Below are positions 1 to 11,530 of a stretch of 64,000 bases of DNA, piece after piece. The notes under the pieces were generated by a model. The model was not told the DNA's origin and did no database searches. It saw only the letters and a program-made list of their open reading frames with translations. How positions within the stretch are numbered: position 1 is the first letter of the stretch; every line of letters begins with the position of its first letter. The DNA is from Hippasteria phrygiana (lineage: Eukaryota; Echinodermata; Asteroidea; Valvatida; Goniasteridae): contig JAZGUH010000122.1 of the NCBI GenBank assembly GCA_037893225.1, forward strand, positions 310,001 through 374,000, in the 5' to 3' direction. A program made the position numbers and the translations under genes.

Positions 1-36
1 CTACTGATTTCAACTTCCAAGTCCTGTTTTGTCCGT

Positions 37-54
37 CCCCCCCCCCCCCCCCCC
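37..54. repeat. poly-C run (18)
   Basis: Uninterrupted C homopolymer, first of about 25 G or C runs of 12 or more bases in the window. Confidence 0.95.
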
Positions 55-1023
55 TCTCGTTTAAGAAATCCCAGACTGATCCATTGACTTAGGCCATTAA
101 TCATAAAATCTGAATTTCTGCCCACATGAAGTAAGGATACAGATAGTCATCTCTGCAAATCCTGATTCTTTTCCCCGATTCTTATCTTATCGTCTAGACA
201 TTCTTTTTTCAAGAATAGCCTACATATTCCATATTTCGAAGCAACCATGTTGTGACCGACGTCGTGGATTGCGAATTACAGTATAGGAGGCAAGCTAGCG
301 CATTGTGTCAACATCATGAACTGGTCTTAGCCCTGGCTAGAATGACTAACGACCCGACTTCGGCCCACCCTCTGCAAATATTCACAACTTAATTTGACTT
401 TTTGGATTAGTTTTACATACATCACAGTGGTAACTCACTAAACTCGAATGGTTCAACGGTTAATATACAATACACTCAGAGGAAATTTGCATATCAATTA
501 GGATGTTTTAACAACATTGCATTGGTAAACAACAGCATGAGTTTGAGCAACAGCATATTAGTAAACTAGTAAACAAAATGGCCGACAATATTAAACCACA
601 TTCCACATTAACAAAATGCCCAATTTTATTATTTTGTCAGACTGATTCACGACCCTGTTTGACATTAAGCACCAACTGTTTGTTTTTGAAAAGCTGTTTT
701 CGGATTACGACGTCATTATCGCTACATGTTAAACTCAAGTTTAACAACCAACTAATTTTGAGATTCATCAATAACTTCCTTCATTAATTCACGCGCTAAA
801 CAATCGACGTTTACAGTTAAACCACGGAGGAAGGAATTTCCTGGTTCAATGGTTAAACTGTCTTGAGAAAAGATGAGTGTTGTCCAATTGGGAAACACAA
901 GGAACAGTTCACGGTTCTATATACAGGAATGTTAATGAATTAGAGCTGCATGTTTATTATAACAAGAAAGTTCTGTCTCAGTTTTCACGCATCGTTAATC
1001 AATTGGAGTGGCTCAGTATGAAC

Positions 1024-1052
1024 ATGGAGGAAGGACATTTTCCTTCCTCCAT
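1024..1052. repeat. perfect hairpin, 12-bp arms
   Basis: ATGGAGGAAGGA and TCCTTCCTCCAT are separated by CATTT. The stem is uninterrupted. A related GGAGGAAGGAATTTCC occurs near 826. It may be a relic of a small foldback element. Confidence 0.7.
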
Positions 1053-1505
1053 AGTATGAAACAAGAAACTCGACCTTATAATGGAATTAAACACTGACGT
1101 TGTAATAATACAACTGAGCTTAACAGGGTCAACAACAGACAAACTTAATAGCATCAAATGACTTATTAATCGGTTTTGCACATTATATGAAAACAAGCAC
1201 GTAACAGTTCACTTTAAAAGTATGTCGCGTAGAGCAGGTCTTTTCAGAAAGCTTGTATAAGAATCTAAAGGACAGGGCCAACATTATCAAATTTATACTA
1301 ATCAATCGATGCATGTTGCAGATACATTAATAACCAACTTCATCCAGCACATTTAACTCACACATCAAGAAAATCAAGTAGAGCAGCTCTTTTTTAGAAA
1401 ATAAAAAGATCTAAGCTGTTGAGAATCTTAGAATTGACAGAAATGAAATAGCTGATTAATACGAACAATCATCGCACCTTGGTTCCGGAAAACGGCTGCA
1501 GCTCC

Positions 1506-1570
1506 GATCAAAGCGTGTTTCTCCAAGTAATACCGCCCGAGAAGATTGAGCATATTACGGCGCTATAAAG
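1506..1570 (+). promoter_or_regulatory. weak core-promoter-like site: TCF-type GATCAAAG then TATAAAG
   Basis: GATCAAAG (1506-1513) is a textbook TCF/LEF word. TATAAAG (1564-1570) lies within the CpG-richer zone 1480-1900. No coding exon was found downstream on the plus strand, so this may be chance. Confidence 0.2.
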
Positions 1571-2747
1571 AGGCGATCACACGCTGAAAACCGAGGGGTG
1601 TCGGTGTTTTGGTGTCAAGTGGACAGTGTGGTGGTAGTGGTGGGGATGCGGGTTGCTTACTGGCTCAGCTGGGTGCGACTGGAGTGACTACAAGCGGGAC
1701 TAGCACGTCTTTATATCACTTTCAGTTTGTCGTGAAGTAACCCTACACACATCCGGTCTGCGTGGAGTGTGAGTGCCAATGAAGGGGCCCCGAGGAGTAC
1801 ATGCAGATGAAGGGATCACCGATCGGTGCTTTTATGATCCAAGTATTGTTTCCCAATCACCGCCTTCCGGTCTTCTCGAGCCCCGCCCCCTTTTTCGGCG
1901 ATGTCTGGACAACTTCGCATGACTGACAGGGTGTGCTGACGTCATTGGCCTTTGTTCGCGTAATTGGAAGGGTCCGGTAATTCGGAGGAAATCCAGGATT
2001 CTTATCAGAAAAACCAGGGTATTTTGGGGTCTTTTTATGATGGCAAAAACAAATTAGTTTTGGGGTAATTTTTTGGTAAACAAAAATTGACGCCAGGTGG
2101 TAAAAAGGAAAGTGTGGCCGTGTTTAAACGTGGCGGCGGGAACAAAAGAATTGTTCAGAGGCTGCGCAAAATGCATATTCATTATATTTCCATTTTTACG
2201 TGAAACTGTTTAACTTTCTTTTCTTTTCTTTTCAGATGATTCTTATACGGTCTCTTTATCTTCAAGACACCTTATTATGATACTTTGTGTTGAAAGGTTC
2301 CAGTTGAAAAAAATGCACTAAATTCTTGTCGTACATTAGCATTACTCCTTTGACATATTTTTGTTTCAATTTGAATTTCACCCGTGCCGATGATTAACTA
2401 ATTTTCGTAAATTCAACTGACAGCACAAACACACAAGATGACACCCTTGTTTTTGTTTATTTGGTGGTTTGTTTACTTGTTTTCTTCTCCAGGGGTGGGG
2501 TGGAGGTTTAATACCGGTATCGAGTTTATTATTCCATTATTTAATTTACTAGTTAAATATTGCTATAGTTTTAAAATAGGTTTATGCCTACGTAGTTCAT
2601 GCATAAACAGATTAATGAACGACTTACACACACACAGCACATGCAGTTAAAATATTTCTGACTGTTGTAAATATTAAATGTTTTGGTTGTATATTCGCAT
2701 GCTCCCAGTCATTTACACCATGGAGGTAGGAAAACCAAAATGCCAAC

Positions 2748-2902
2748 AGAGTACCGAAGTGATGACGCCAATGCAATGTTTGGAACCAGAATACTTTTGT
2801 GTCAATGTGTTTGCATGACTGGCTGTTAACAAAGGAACATTCGAAATCTCCATTTGTTTGGAGCCAGTTGTCGTACCAACTGACGTCAGACTTCGGTACT
2901 CT
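2748..2902 (+). mobile_element. MITE family K, copy 1
   Basis: Begins AGAGTACCGAAGTGATGACG and ends CAGACTTCGGTACTCT, which are inverted repeats of each other. The interior aligns along its length with the copy at 8836-9001. It has no coding capacity. Confidence 0.8.
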
Positions 2903-4137
2903 ATTGTGACGGAATTTAGTCAAAGAACACCCAACAACAAGGTACAGTGGCCGTGTTTCTAATTACAGTAACGCACAAAACTTATGACAGGAGCCTTTTA
3001 ACCAAACCTGTTCCTTGACAGACACAGTTAATTAGCCCAACCCTATTGTTAGCGGTTTTATTCGGTTGTTAGTGCCACGAGCGCGGCACGCGACTGAACG
3101 GAAATACTACAGCGACCAGGACGAGTTTTTGGCGGACTTTGCGCGCCGGGGCATCCCGCACTCCGCGTCGTTCAACGGTCAGGAAAAGTCTGTCAACGCG
3201 GCAGCATTGGCGGGGACCTTGGTGGGCTTATCGGAACCAAAGCATCCCCGGCCAGTTTCACATTCGGTCTTGGAGCTTGCGGAAAGATCAAGGGGAGTTT
3301 AGTGAAACTTGGACATTGAGAAGACCACCAATAAATAACACGTGATGATTGTTATCTGCGAGAAGAGGGCGTGGTCTGAGAGAGGTTGGAGGAGGGTCAC
3401 ACGTAGTCATCGCTAGTTGGTCAATGCCCGATAAAACCTTTGTTACTTTTTGTGCAACAAATTTTACATTTTATAAAACCTCCAATGTCTTCCCAACAAA
3501 AACAAAATGTTAAAGCAAAAGACGTCACAGAAGAAAACTTACAGTATAAAGTTCAAATGGATGTAGAACTGCAATATTATTGCATTATATACTTGCAATA
3601 TTATAATAATTTTGCAAAAACTAATGAATGTATACTTGAAGTCATATTACATCAAGGTCGCGGTAAGTTGACAGAGACGTTAGTTAACCGCGTGGACTTA
3701 ATTTTGTCATTCTAACGAAAAGTCGTGGTAGATTGACAAAAATAAGTCCAATGGAAACACGGCTCTACTATACTTTCCTACACTGTGACATCTTTCTGAT
3801 GACTTTGCATTCAGCGGACGTCTATATATAGACCAATGTATCTACTGGCAAAACTTCATCTTTAAATTATTTCACGCCAGAGCATAGATCGGGACTAGGA
3901 AGACAGCGTCAACATGAAACTTTGACATTTGCTTTTGGAGTCTATTGAGGTGTTGCAGCGGACATATACTGGAACATTATTGTCCGGCTAAAAGTTAAAG
4001 ACAACAGCAGGCGTGTTCAGACACAACATCAGACAGGAATTTCTGGCATGACCCATGAAAAGAGATAGACGCCCCACGCTCACATAGCCTTGATGATTCA
4101 AAGTTGGTGGTCATAATGACCGTTTTTCTACTTATTA
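2903..4137. other. no established gene; contains one exon-like open frame
   Basis: Apart from the GC-rich open frame at 3066-3302 (separate entry) I saw only AT-rich unique sequence. Confidence 0.35.
3066..3302 (+). CDS. exon-like open frame, weak class I haem-peroxidase resemblance
   Basis: A GC-rich island in AT-rich DNA that is open for 78 codons to a TAG at 3300-3302. There is no ATG start; a splice acceptor (pyrimidines then GTTAG) lies just inside the 5' edge at about 3070, which is what an internal or last exon would show. The peptide ERKYYSDQDEFLADFA resembles the C-terminal YxxDxxxFxxDFA segment of class I peroxidases (ascorbate/cytochrome c type). The remaining 55 residues match nothing I know. 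It could be a single exon, a pseudogene fragment or chance; no partner exons were found. Confidence 0.22.
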   Translation: MLVPRARHATERKYYSDQDEFLADFARRGIPHSASFNGQEKSVNAAALAGTLVGLSEPKHPRPVSHSVLELAERSRGV

Positions 4138-4259
4138 ATTTTCAAAGTGAACAAAGAAAACTGGCAGGGGTGGGATTCGAACCTGCGACCGAATACGGTA
4201 CCGGCGCTCTACCAAATCTTGCCCTATGTTGGCGGTCTCCCAAATTGTCAGTATCTTTG
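4138..4259 (-). mobile_element. tRNA-containing repeat (family S), copy 1
   Basis: Read on the minus strand this has the family flank ATACTGACAATTTGGGAGACC, a tRNA-like core (4162-4223), then the tail TTTCTTTGTTCACTTTGAAAA. Box B (GGTTCGAATCC) is intact, but the D-arm/box A region is deleted, so it cannot be a working tRNA gene. Confidence 0.8.
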
Positions 4260-6570
4260 ATAGTTTTTTCTATTAATTTGTTTTCCTTCCATGAGGGAAC
4301 GTGAGATGGTTACGTCACCAACCTTGGAAGGTACCCCAACTCGGTTTTTCGGTTTGAAAATTGGGACAATTTCTGTAGCCTTTATTTCTCTATAATTATG
4401 GATCTGGACCCAGAGAAACATTCGGGTGATATAGGTTAGCAACCTCGACCGTCTCTGTTGAGAGTAATTTACCTGCAGAGGCTTTTAGCCTTGTTATGGG
4501 TGACCTCCATTAAAAAGAGGGCCACAATACCCCCTTTCCCTAGACCCCACCCGCCCCTGTACACCTCCTCTCCATTAGCAGGAAGACAATGGCGACGTGA
4601 GTATGGGTGTTTCGTAGTTTAGTTACCACCCAAATTAGCGAACAATTGACCTGGAATTGGGACCATAATTCGGCGTTCCTGTGTGTGTCACTCCTGGGAG
4701 TTGTCGGTCCACTTCCTTCCACGACACCGATAATGTCGGTGACGTATGCACGGCGCGCCACGGGTCTCTTTTGGAGCGCTTTTACGGCCACACTTTTTGA
4801 TGATAATTAAAGAGGATCTGTGTCAACACACGGTAGGGGTGTTATGTGACGATACGCACTCCCTGCTGAAAGGTGACACAGTTTAGAGAATTTGGATAAT
4901 CAGCTGATTTCCTTGGCTTAAGTGGTCTATCTCATTAAAAACTAAGCCGATCTGATCATGAAGTTAAAACATATAGCGCCGACTACCGGAAAGATGTTTG
5001 TGTTTATGTGCCTGGCTCCCTTCTGCGAAATAGCTGGCGGACGATTTCAATTTTGGTTTCAAATTTTAGTGTCACAGATGTAACTTGTACTTCTATTCTA
5101 ATATTTTCTTTCAATTTTGTTTTTTAATTGTTGTAGGCCTAATGTATGCTTGAAATCGGTTAGTGCATGCATGGTGCACGATGCTCAAAACGTTGACAAA
5201 TTCCATGTTATTTTCATCTTTAATAGTGCAATTGTTCAACTTTCTACTGTTCATTAATCATTGCAGCACATAATGAGCTAGTTTTTTTTTTACATTGTTA
5301 AAGTCAACCACCAAAAGATCATGTTCCTATGGGATTTTTTTCACTGAGGGCGATTCCTCGTTAACAACTGGACAGGCCCGGCTGCCTATTGTGACGTCAT
5401 CACATTTTTGAACAGGTAGTTGGGGTGATTGATGGATGGGTGTATCACAAGAGGAAGGAAAAGCATCAGAAATGGCGGTAATTGTTTGGAAAGATGGAAG
5501 GCTGGGACAGGAGCAAAGTGGGACAAAACTTTTCAAAGGGATCAGGGGTATATTTTTTTGTACTGCAAGTCATTTTTAAAAGTGTACTTCTGTTTTGCTA
5601 AATTGTTTGGTTAAAGAACATCACACAGACTTCCACCACCCCGCCCCGAAACAAATATAGAAAGAAAGAAAAATATGAACAACTGTAATGCCAAATGCAA
5701 AATAGGGGATATCTTGAACCGTTTACCAAAACTGATCAATAACCTACGGGGTTTCAAAAAAACCACTAGATTTTGAAAGTTTATTGTGGCGTATTAGACG
5801 TTGATTGTTTCGGTGCGTGGTCATTATTATGAAGAGTGTAGGCCTACGGTAACTTTGTAAGGAAGCAGCCTGAATATCTCGTCTCGTATTGGATCTCGTG
5901 TCAGTTGTGAAAAACTTGAGACCCGAACCCCGTGATTATTTCCCCACAAAATTGAAAATGGTCGGCAAAATAATTGATTAAAAAATAAACTGTACAAAGT
6001 AGATTTCGGCAATGCAACATGAGTTATTTCGAAGAATAAGGGCACATTTCGCTCCAAAATATAATTCTGATAACTGAACTTTCTTCAATTCTTTAACTTC
6101 TTAGCTTAATCTGCCTTCATCAGACCTAACATTAAGCTAGGATTTAAATGATTTCTCGTTTAACATTTGAGGAATTTATTATCAATTGCAGTATAAACTC
6201 ACTACGCTTGTAATCTCGTCTGTTCTCATGAGTTCTCGCCGTCGAATGGCGGTCTCCATTGAGAACCATAGGACTGGCATATTATTAGTGTTTGTTACGT
6301 GCGTACACGTATCGGAATTTGGGAAGATACTTAATAAAAACAGATGCTTTCTTTGCGGAGAGGGAAATGTCAAATTGAATACCCGCTTGCCGTATATTAG
6401 AGAGGAAGATTAGTCAGAGTATATGAACATTGAACTTTGAGAAGTTTCCCAGAGGAAATCGGCGTGTGAATAAAGCTTAATTTGTAGACATATATGAAGA
6501 CGTTGGTCCAAGAACGGTTATTGCATTATTCAAGCATTAAAAGGTGTTTGAACCCGATGAGTTTATTCCA
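4260..6570. other. gene-free stretch
   Basis: No exon recognised. It contains one LINE-tail relic (4470-4522) and otherwise unique, mostly AT-rich sequence, with TAGGCCTA at 5134 and 5839. Short open frames at 4540-4810 and 5430-5610 have no recognisable content. Confidence 0.4.
4470..4522 (+). mobile_element. LINE 3'-tail relic
   Basis: TTTTAGCCTTGTTATGGG then GACCTCCATTAAAAAGAGG aligns with the tails at 58036 and 42341 and with the 3' UTRs of the two LINE ends at 20962 and 22585. Confidence 0.5.
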
Positions 6571-6945
6571 CAGTGTTCCCACCGCATTCTGGAAAGTAGG
6601 GAAAACCTGGAAAATGATTTTCGCTTTTTTCAGTCTAGGGAAAAGTCAGGAAATTTGAGAAAAATGCCTCAAATCAGGGAAAAGTCAGGGAATTTGATTG
6701 GCCCAAAAGAGAAAGTGGTCAGTCTGTTATATTTTGTCTCATGGCCAAACAGCGTATCCACTGGATAATTGGCTATGGTGGCTTTTTAGTGTGGAAATCC
6801 CTCTTTATCTCTCTTTCAACAACATTGAAGACGTGTCAAACTGGATATAGGTCGAAATAATTATCCTGGAATTTTGAAAATTCATCAGGAAAAACCCAGG
6901 GGAAAAATCAGGAAATTTTGTTTTCATGAAATGGTGGGAACCCTG
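6571..6945. mobile_element. hAT-like non-autonomous DNA transposon
   Basis: Begins CAGTGTTCCCACC and ends GGTGGGAACCCTG. Subterminal regions are rich in repeated CAGGGAAAA/GGAAAACC words that pair across the element. The flanks share TTCCA next to both ends, a possible 5-bp target duplication. No transposase coding was seen. Confidence 0.75.
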
Positions 6946-8700
6946 TTCCAAAACATTTTTCACCGCAAATGCCGAAGAAAAAATGTCTACATAGAACTGT
7001 TGCTTAAAACATCGCGGTTTTAATTTTCTTCCGCTCTCCAGTTCTTGAAATTTTAAATTAATTGATGGCATGGCGGGAAAAATATATCATCTTCTTGAAG
7101 ACAAAGGGAGGTCACATGTTCCGTTCAGCACCCAACAAATAAAATTCACAGGAAGAACTTAGATAACGACTGTTATTAGACGGTGCCGTTAAGTTAAGAT
7201 GCCCATCTCCGACAAAGGAACGGTTTATGACGAGGAAAGATAAGCAGGTTCTTTTTAATCATTCTTTCCGGTCTTGAGTAGATAGTATTTTTATAAATCG
7301 CCCGTTTGTTATTCTTGGGTCTCGTTAGTCTATAGCTCAGTCCTTTTGTGTTTATCGCTGTTCCAGTCTGCTTTTTTGTTATCAAGTTTGTTTAGTCCGT
7401 CGTGCTCTCGGTTTTACTCAATTAAGTTCGCTCACTTGTCAGTAGGTCCGTCTGTCTGTTTGTATGTCTGTCAAACCACCCCTTGTTCCTATTCCCCCGG
7501 TTCTCTCTGCCCTTTCCCTTTTCACTTCGCCGTATAACCCAGTTGTTGTTTTTTTCTCCTAAAAGCATTCTCTTTATCTGCGAACCTTCAGCAAACATCA
7601 GCTCTATTTTTATCCATTGCCAATGTCTCAATCTGATTTGCCTTCCAAACCAACAACATTCCCCCAAAACATATGGGCGTGTACTCCTTTCAAAAGCCAT
7701 CAACATCAAGTCCTGCGAGAGAGGGCCACTAGGGTATAGTATCGCTGCACCAACGTGCCTACCTGCGTTATTTCGGGTGTGGCACTGATGCAAGCTGTCT
7801 GCAAAGCCATGTCCCGTGCCACACGATAAGGCCACCCCTACTCGCGATAAACAAACACGTTGCAGAAAATAAACCTGTATCTTCAGTATCTCGGGGTGCT
7901 TTGCTGTACCCAAGCGACTCGAGGAGCTTAAAAAATAAGCGCAACTCGGCAATGTGGTAATAGGAGCCACGCCATGACTGCAGAGGTTTTCTGCACCGTC
8001 ATCTGGCAAGCCCTTCAGCTGGGGGGATGGCGAGCGTCTTGAGGAGGCGATAAGGCTATTATCCAAGACTGAAACTTGTCAGCTGTACCCTCGTCGCAGA
8101 GGATAACACGACCAAGAAAATAGAGCCACCGACACTTTCTATACAAGAGTTGGTTGAAAGAGTTGCTGATGCAAAAGGGGCGGGGATTGGGCACGCCCCT
8201 AAAAAGGAATCTTGACAATGTACAGAAATGGAGAAAAAAATTGATTCCATTTCAGAATTTGAGGTCTTTAACATATTCAAATGTTTGCTTACCACTGCCA
8301 CATAAATATCCTTAAGCCCTACGACTAACCACTAAGCCAATTACTGGATATTATCGGCGTAATATCATTATCAAGTTGAGGACGTTGGTCAACATGTATA
8401 TATGCTCTAGACACGGCACCAGCCAATTATCAATTTTAATAGGTTAGATTTCACTTGTATTCATCACGAGGATTTCTGCAGACCAACGGGAATATGTGAA
8501 ATACAACTTGAAACAAGATTTTGTCCGGAAGTCAATGTTACATCGCTTACTGAATCAGGCCGGTAAACCCCTGTGGGTGAGGGGTTGGGTACGAAGCGTC
8601 CGTACGTACCACCCTGCCACAGATAATTTTTTCAAACCAATTTACTCTTTGGGATATTAGTAGGCCTATTCATCACTTGCACGTTTTGCCATATTGGAAC
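6946..8700. other. no established gene; contains the longest open frame of the window
   Basis: 7600-8230 is GC-richer than its surroundings. It carries a 214-codon minus-strand frame (separate entry) and shorter frames on the plus strand. No transposon termini were seen. Confidence 0.3.
7422..8066 (-). CDS. long open frame of unknown nature
   Basis: A 214-codon ATG frame, the longest in the window. I recognise no domain. It is rich in Ser, Leu and Arg with no obvious signal peptide or membrane segment, and its C-terminus (HTNRQTD) reads a simple gtctgtctgttt-type stretch, which argues against function. A frame this long could arise once by chance in this much DNA. The opposite strand near 8000-8200 is also partly open, so coding direction is uncertain if it codes at all. 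Confidence 0.15.
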   Translation of the reverse strand: MDNSLIASSRRSPSPQLKGLPDDGAENLCSHGVAPITTLPSCAYFLSSSSRLGTAKHPEILKIQVYFLQRVCLSRVGVALSCGTGHGFADSLHQCHTRNNAGRHVGAAILYPSGPLSQDLMLMAFERSTRPYVLGECCWFGRQIRLRHWQWIKIELMFAEGSQIKRMLLGEKNNNWVIRRSEKGKGRENRGNRNKGWFDRHTNRQTDLLTSERT

Positions 8701-8703
8701 TAT

Positions 8704-9022
8704 TAAAAGCGAGGCTATGAATGCAAAACAAAAAAGACTCTTTCGCGTCGTTACTATGTAGGTTGCTAATGTTATTGCGTAAGATGCTAAGCTATTACGT
8801 AAGAATCCATTCAAGTAACTGAAACTTGCCCGTATAGAGTACCGAAGTGATGACGTCAATGCAGTGTTTGGAACCAGAATACTTTTGTTATTTTGTGTCA
8901 ATGTGTTTGCATCACTGGCTGTTAATTAACAAAGGAACAGTCGAAATCACCATTTGTTTGGAGCCAGTTGTCGTGCCAACGGCGTCAGACTTCGGTACGG
9001 TATTATATAGCCTCGCTTTCAA
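8704..9022. mobile_element. compound MITE: family K copy 2 inside an outer inverted repeat
   Basis: The outer ends AAAGCGAGGCTAT (about 8705) and ATAGCCTCGCTTT (about 9006) are inverted repeats. Between them lies a complete family K element. The segment 8704-8832 recurs inverted at 48603-48712, without K. Confidence 0.6.
8836..9001 (+). mobile_element. MITE family K, copy 2
   Basis: AGAGTACCGAAGTGATGACG at the left and CAGACTTCGGTAC at the right. It aligns over its whole length with 2748-2902, with small insertions. Confidence 0.8.
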
Positions 9023-9458
9023 CCCAGCCGTGCAAAATACACAAGACTACATATTTAGGTTTATCATTTACAGTACTTAAAGCGAGGGTAACAAAATGTA
9101 TTTTCCAAGTGGCCGCCGCACCCAAACAAATTCCGTCCATTGTGTTTTTGATTTATTTTTTATCTCCTCCAAATTAATTTGAATATTTAAAATCGTACAA
9201 AGTATAAGCCTTCGCAGGCACGCAGACAGATGACGATTAAGTATGCATAGTTGCGATATTTCTGGGGAGTTTAAGAAGAATGATGAAATCTTGGCATTGT
9301 TGCTGTAAAAATACCGAGAAGAAATTGGAGAATAGACTCGATGAGAGTGTAGGCCCTAGATTTAACCAAAGAAGGCGGCATGTAGAACCGGCCGTGGCTA
9401 CTGTTGCGAGAGCAAAGAACTAATGAAAGCACAATTCGTAACAAATGTCTAATTAAAA

Positions 9459-9576
9459 GGCCGGTTCATACTTCACGCGAATGCGAAAGCGAAGCGAATT
9501 CTGTGATCTCAACGTTCACCGTTACCCATACGAATTCGCTTCGCCCTCAAATTCGCTTGAAGTATGAAAACCGGCC
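9459..9576. mobile_element. MITE family D, copy 1 (foldback)
   Basis: The left half (GGCCGGTTCATACTTC then CGCGAAT/GCGAAGCG words) is the inverse of the right half ending GAAGTATGAAAACCGGCC. The element is nearly all inverted repeat, with a short spacer. Confidence 0.8.
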
Positions 9577-10253
9577 CTAGGCCTTGAAGAACGCCCGATC
9601 TGATGAAAGAGTGAGCTAAGTCAGAAGTCCACTAACTGCCTGTAAAGTTTGTTACTTTATATAAACAAATCTCAGAGTTTATCAGAGTGGAAGTTATTTT
9701 CATTTCAACTCCAAAATCCGAACACCCGTTGGAGAAATGTTTGCGAGGTATATAGGCCCTACCGGTATAACTTCTCCAAAATCGAAAGCGGTATACATTT
9801 TCTACGAAACCCTATTGTTGGGTAAGGTTGTTTGTTGTAAAATAATAATAGAAAAATTAAGAATGCCATGCTAATTTGTGTGTATTTATTATGTTTGAAT
9901 TTATGTGTAAAGGTTTAATGAAAGCGCCACTGGACCCCTCCTGCCCCCCGACTCCTCAAAATTTTATTCCGGAGGAAATATATAAATATCGGTGTCACTT
10001 ATTTTGCAAATAACTTTATAAATGTGTCCACCCAAAGCTCGATATAATACACGCACCCCACCCCGTCGAAAATCTTGCGCACGAGCCTGCGATTAATCTC
10101 AAAACGTCATCAGCCTGTTAACAGATAACCAGTATATCTGCCATAGATACTTCACGGAAAATAGACGAGGAAAGAATGATTGTGGCTCCTCTGGGAACGA
10201 GGCGGCGAGGGGTACGAACAGTCTGTTGTTCATTTCTTACTGGTCCTCAGGGA

Positions 10254-10272
10254 ACGCACGTTGGACGTGCGT
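10254..10272. repeat. perfect dyad ACGCACGT/ACGTGCGT
   Basis: Two perfect 8-bp arms separated by TGG. Each arm contains an ACGTG/CACGT core, the type bound by bHLH-PAS factors. Confidence 0.5.
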
Positions 10273-10352
10273 ACATGTAGCAGGGTGGGAAAACAGCTTT
10301 AAACCTGACTTGCAAATTACGTCATACGGGCGTTTGGGTTGTTGCATTTAGC

Positions 10353-10360
10353 TATATAAG
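10353..10360 (+). promoter_or_regulatory. TATA-box-like TATATAAG
   Basis: It lies about 80 bp downstream of the dyad at 10254-10272 and is followed by a GC-richer zone. No coding exon was found downstream. Confidence 0.2.
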
Positions 10361-11489
10361 CGAATGCAGACTGCGATTGAAGCAGTAAAAATACAACTTT
10401 CTGAAGAAAAAATAATTCTCGTGGAGCCAACAACACCTTTAAGCAGTGTGATTTCTAAAAGTTCCCCTGATTTTAAACATTCCGCGGTTTGATTGTAAAT
10501 TGGCGGCATTCCAGGCAGTACCCGGGCAGTGTGGGAAGTTGTTGCGCGCCAATTAACGGCCAGGTTGTATCAGACATGTCTACCAGCATCGCCAGCGACT
10601 GGGTGATTGAAGACCATTGACTTGTGCGCAATCTATAGGAGAACGGGCGTTGTATAGTGTGACATGCCATTCGATACGCACTGTCACTTTTATTTACAAG
10701 AGCTTGAGAAAAAAGTCGCATTCAAAAACAATTAAAGGAGACAAATTTCTTATAACAAAGAACCTCGGTAAACTTCGGCTTAAGCATTTTTTTGTAAGGT
10801 ACTTTGCTTAATTTGTTTATTATACAATAACAATATTTGTTTGTTTATCATCAATTGGATTTTTGCGTGCAGTTTGATTTGTTAAAGATTATTTGGTTAC
10901 ACGCCCCGTGACGTATTTATTTGCCTTTTTCACGTTTTCGCGACAGATATTGCAACTTAAGTGTCCAATTTGGTTTGCTATTCAAGTTCGTTTCCGCCTT
11001 AATTGCTTGCTTGTGATGTTTGATGCTTCCCAATGTCCCCGTTTCGTTTTCTTCATCGTTTTCGTTTTCCCTCTCAATTATCTGTTTGTCTTTAAAGGGC
11101 TCTATCAATCCCACTGAGTAAAGTTACAGGAAAAGAATAATTTGCCATGTAGCCCTATACAAATAACGATACATTGTGCTTATTTCTTCATTTTGTTCTG
11201 TCATTTTCACGAAACAGAAATATTGATGATCTTAGCCGCACACCACAAATCACCTCAGCTATTGGCAAATTAAAATACATCAGGTCAAAAACTAATTAAA
11301 GCTTAGCTCAATCTGCAGCGATTGTATGCCGTAATTAGATTGTTGCTAACCGACTTATCTTTGAACCTTTCTTTCTAAATATATCAAGTTTGACACGGAG
11401 TGGAAACTCAAGTTTAAAAGGCTGGTTCCGGCCGTCTTGACCCCTGAACCAGCTACCCGACTCTCAACGGCTACCGGAACGAGGAAAGG

Positions 11490-11530
11490 CCCTCATAATT
11501 AGATGATCATTTCATTGGAACTATAATTAC
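11490..11530. promoter_or_regulatory. pair of TAATTA homeodomain-type sites
   Basis: TAATTA occurs at 11496-11501 and 11524-11529 in a CpG-richer, repeat-free block (11400-11760). It could be a cis-regulatory element of the homeobox locus, if this DNA lies in its first intron. Confidence 0.25.

Larger units (their letters stand above)
55..2747. other. gene-free stretch with a strong hairpin and a CpG-richer island
   Basis: No convincing exon or transposon was recognised. It holds a perfect short hairpin (1024-1052), two related ggttcaa.ggtta strings near 450 and 843, and a GC/CpG-richer zone at about 1480-1900 containing a TATAAAG and a TCF-type GATCAAAG. The remainder is AT-rich unique DNA. 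Confidence 0.4.
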
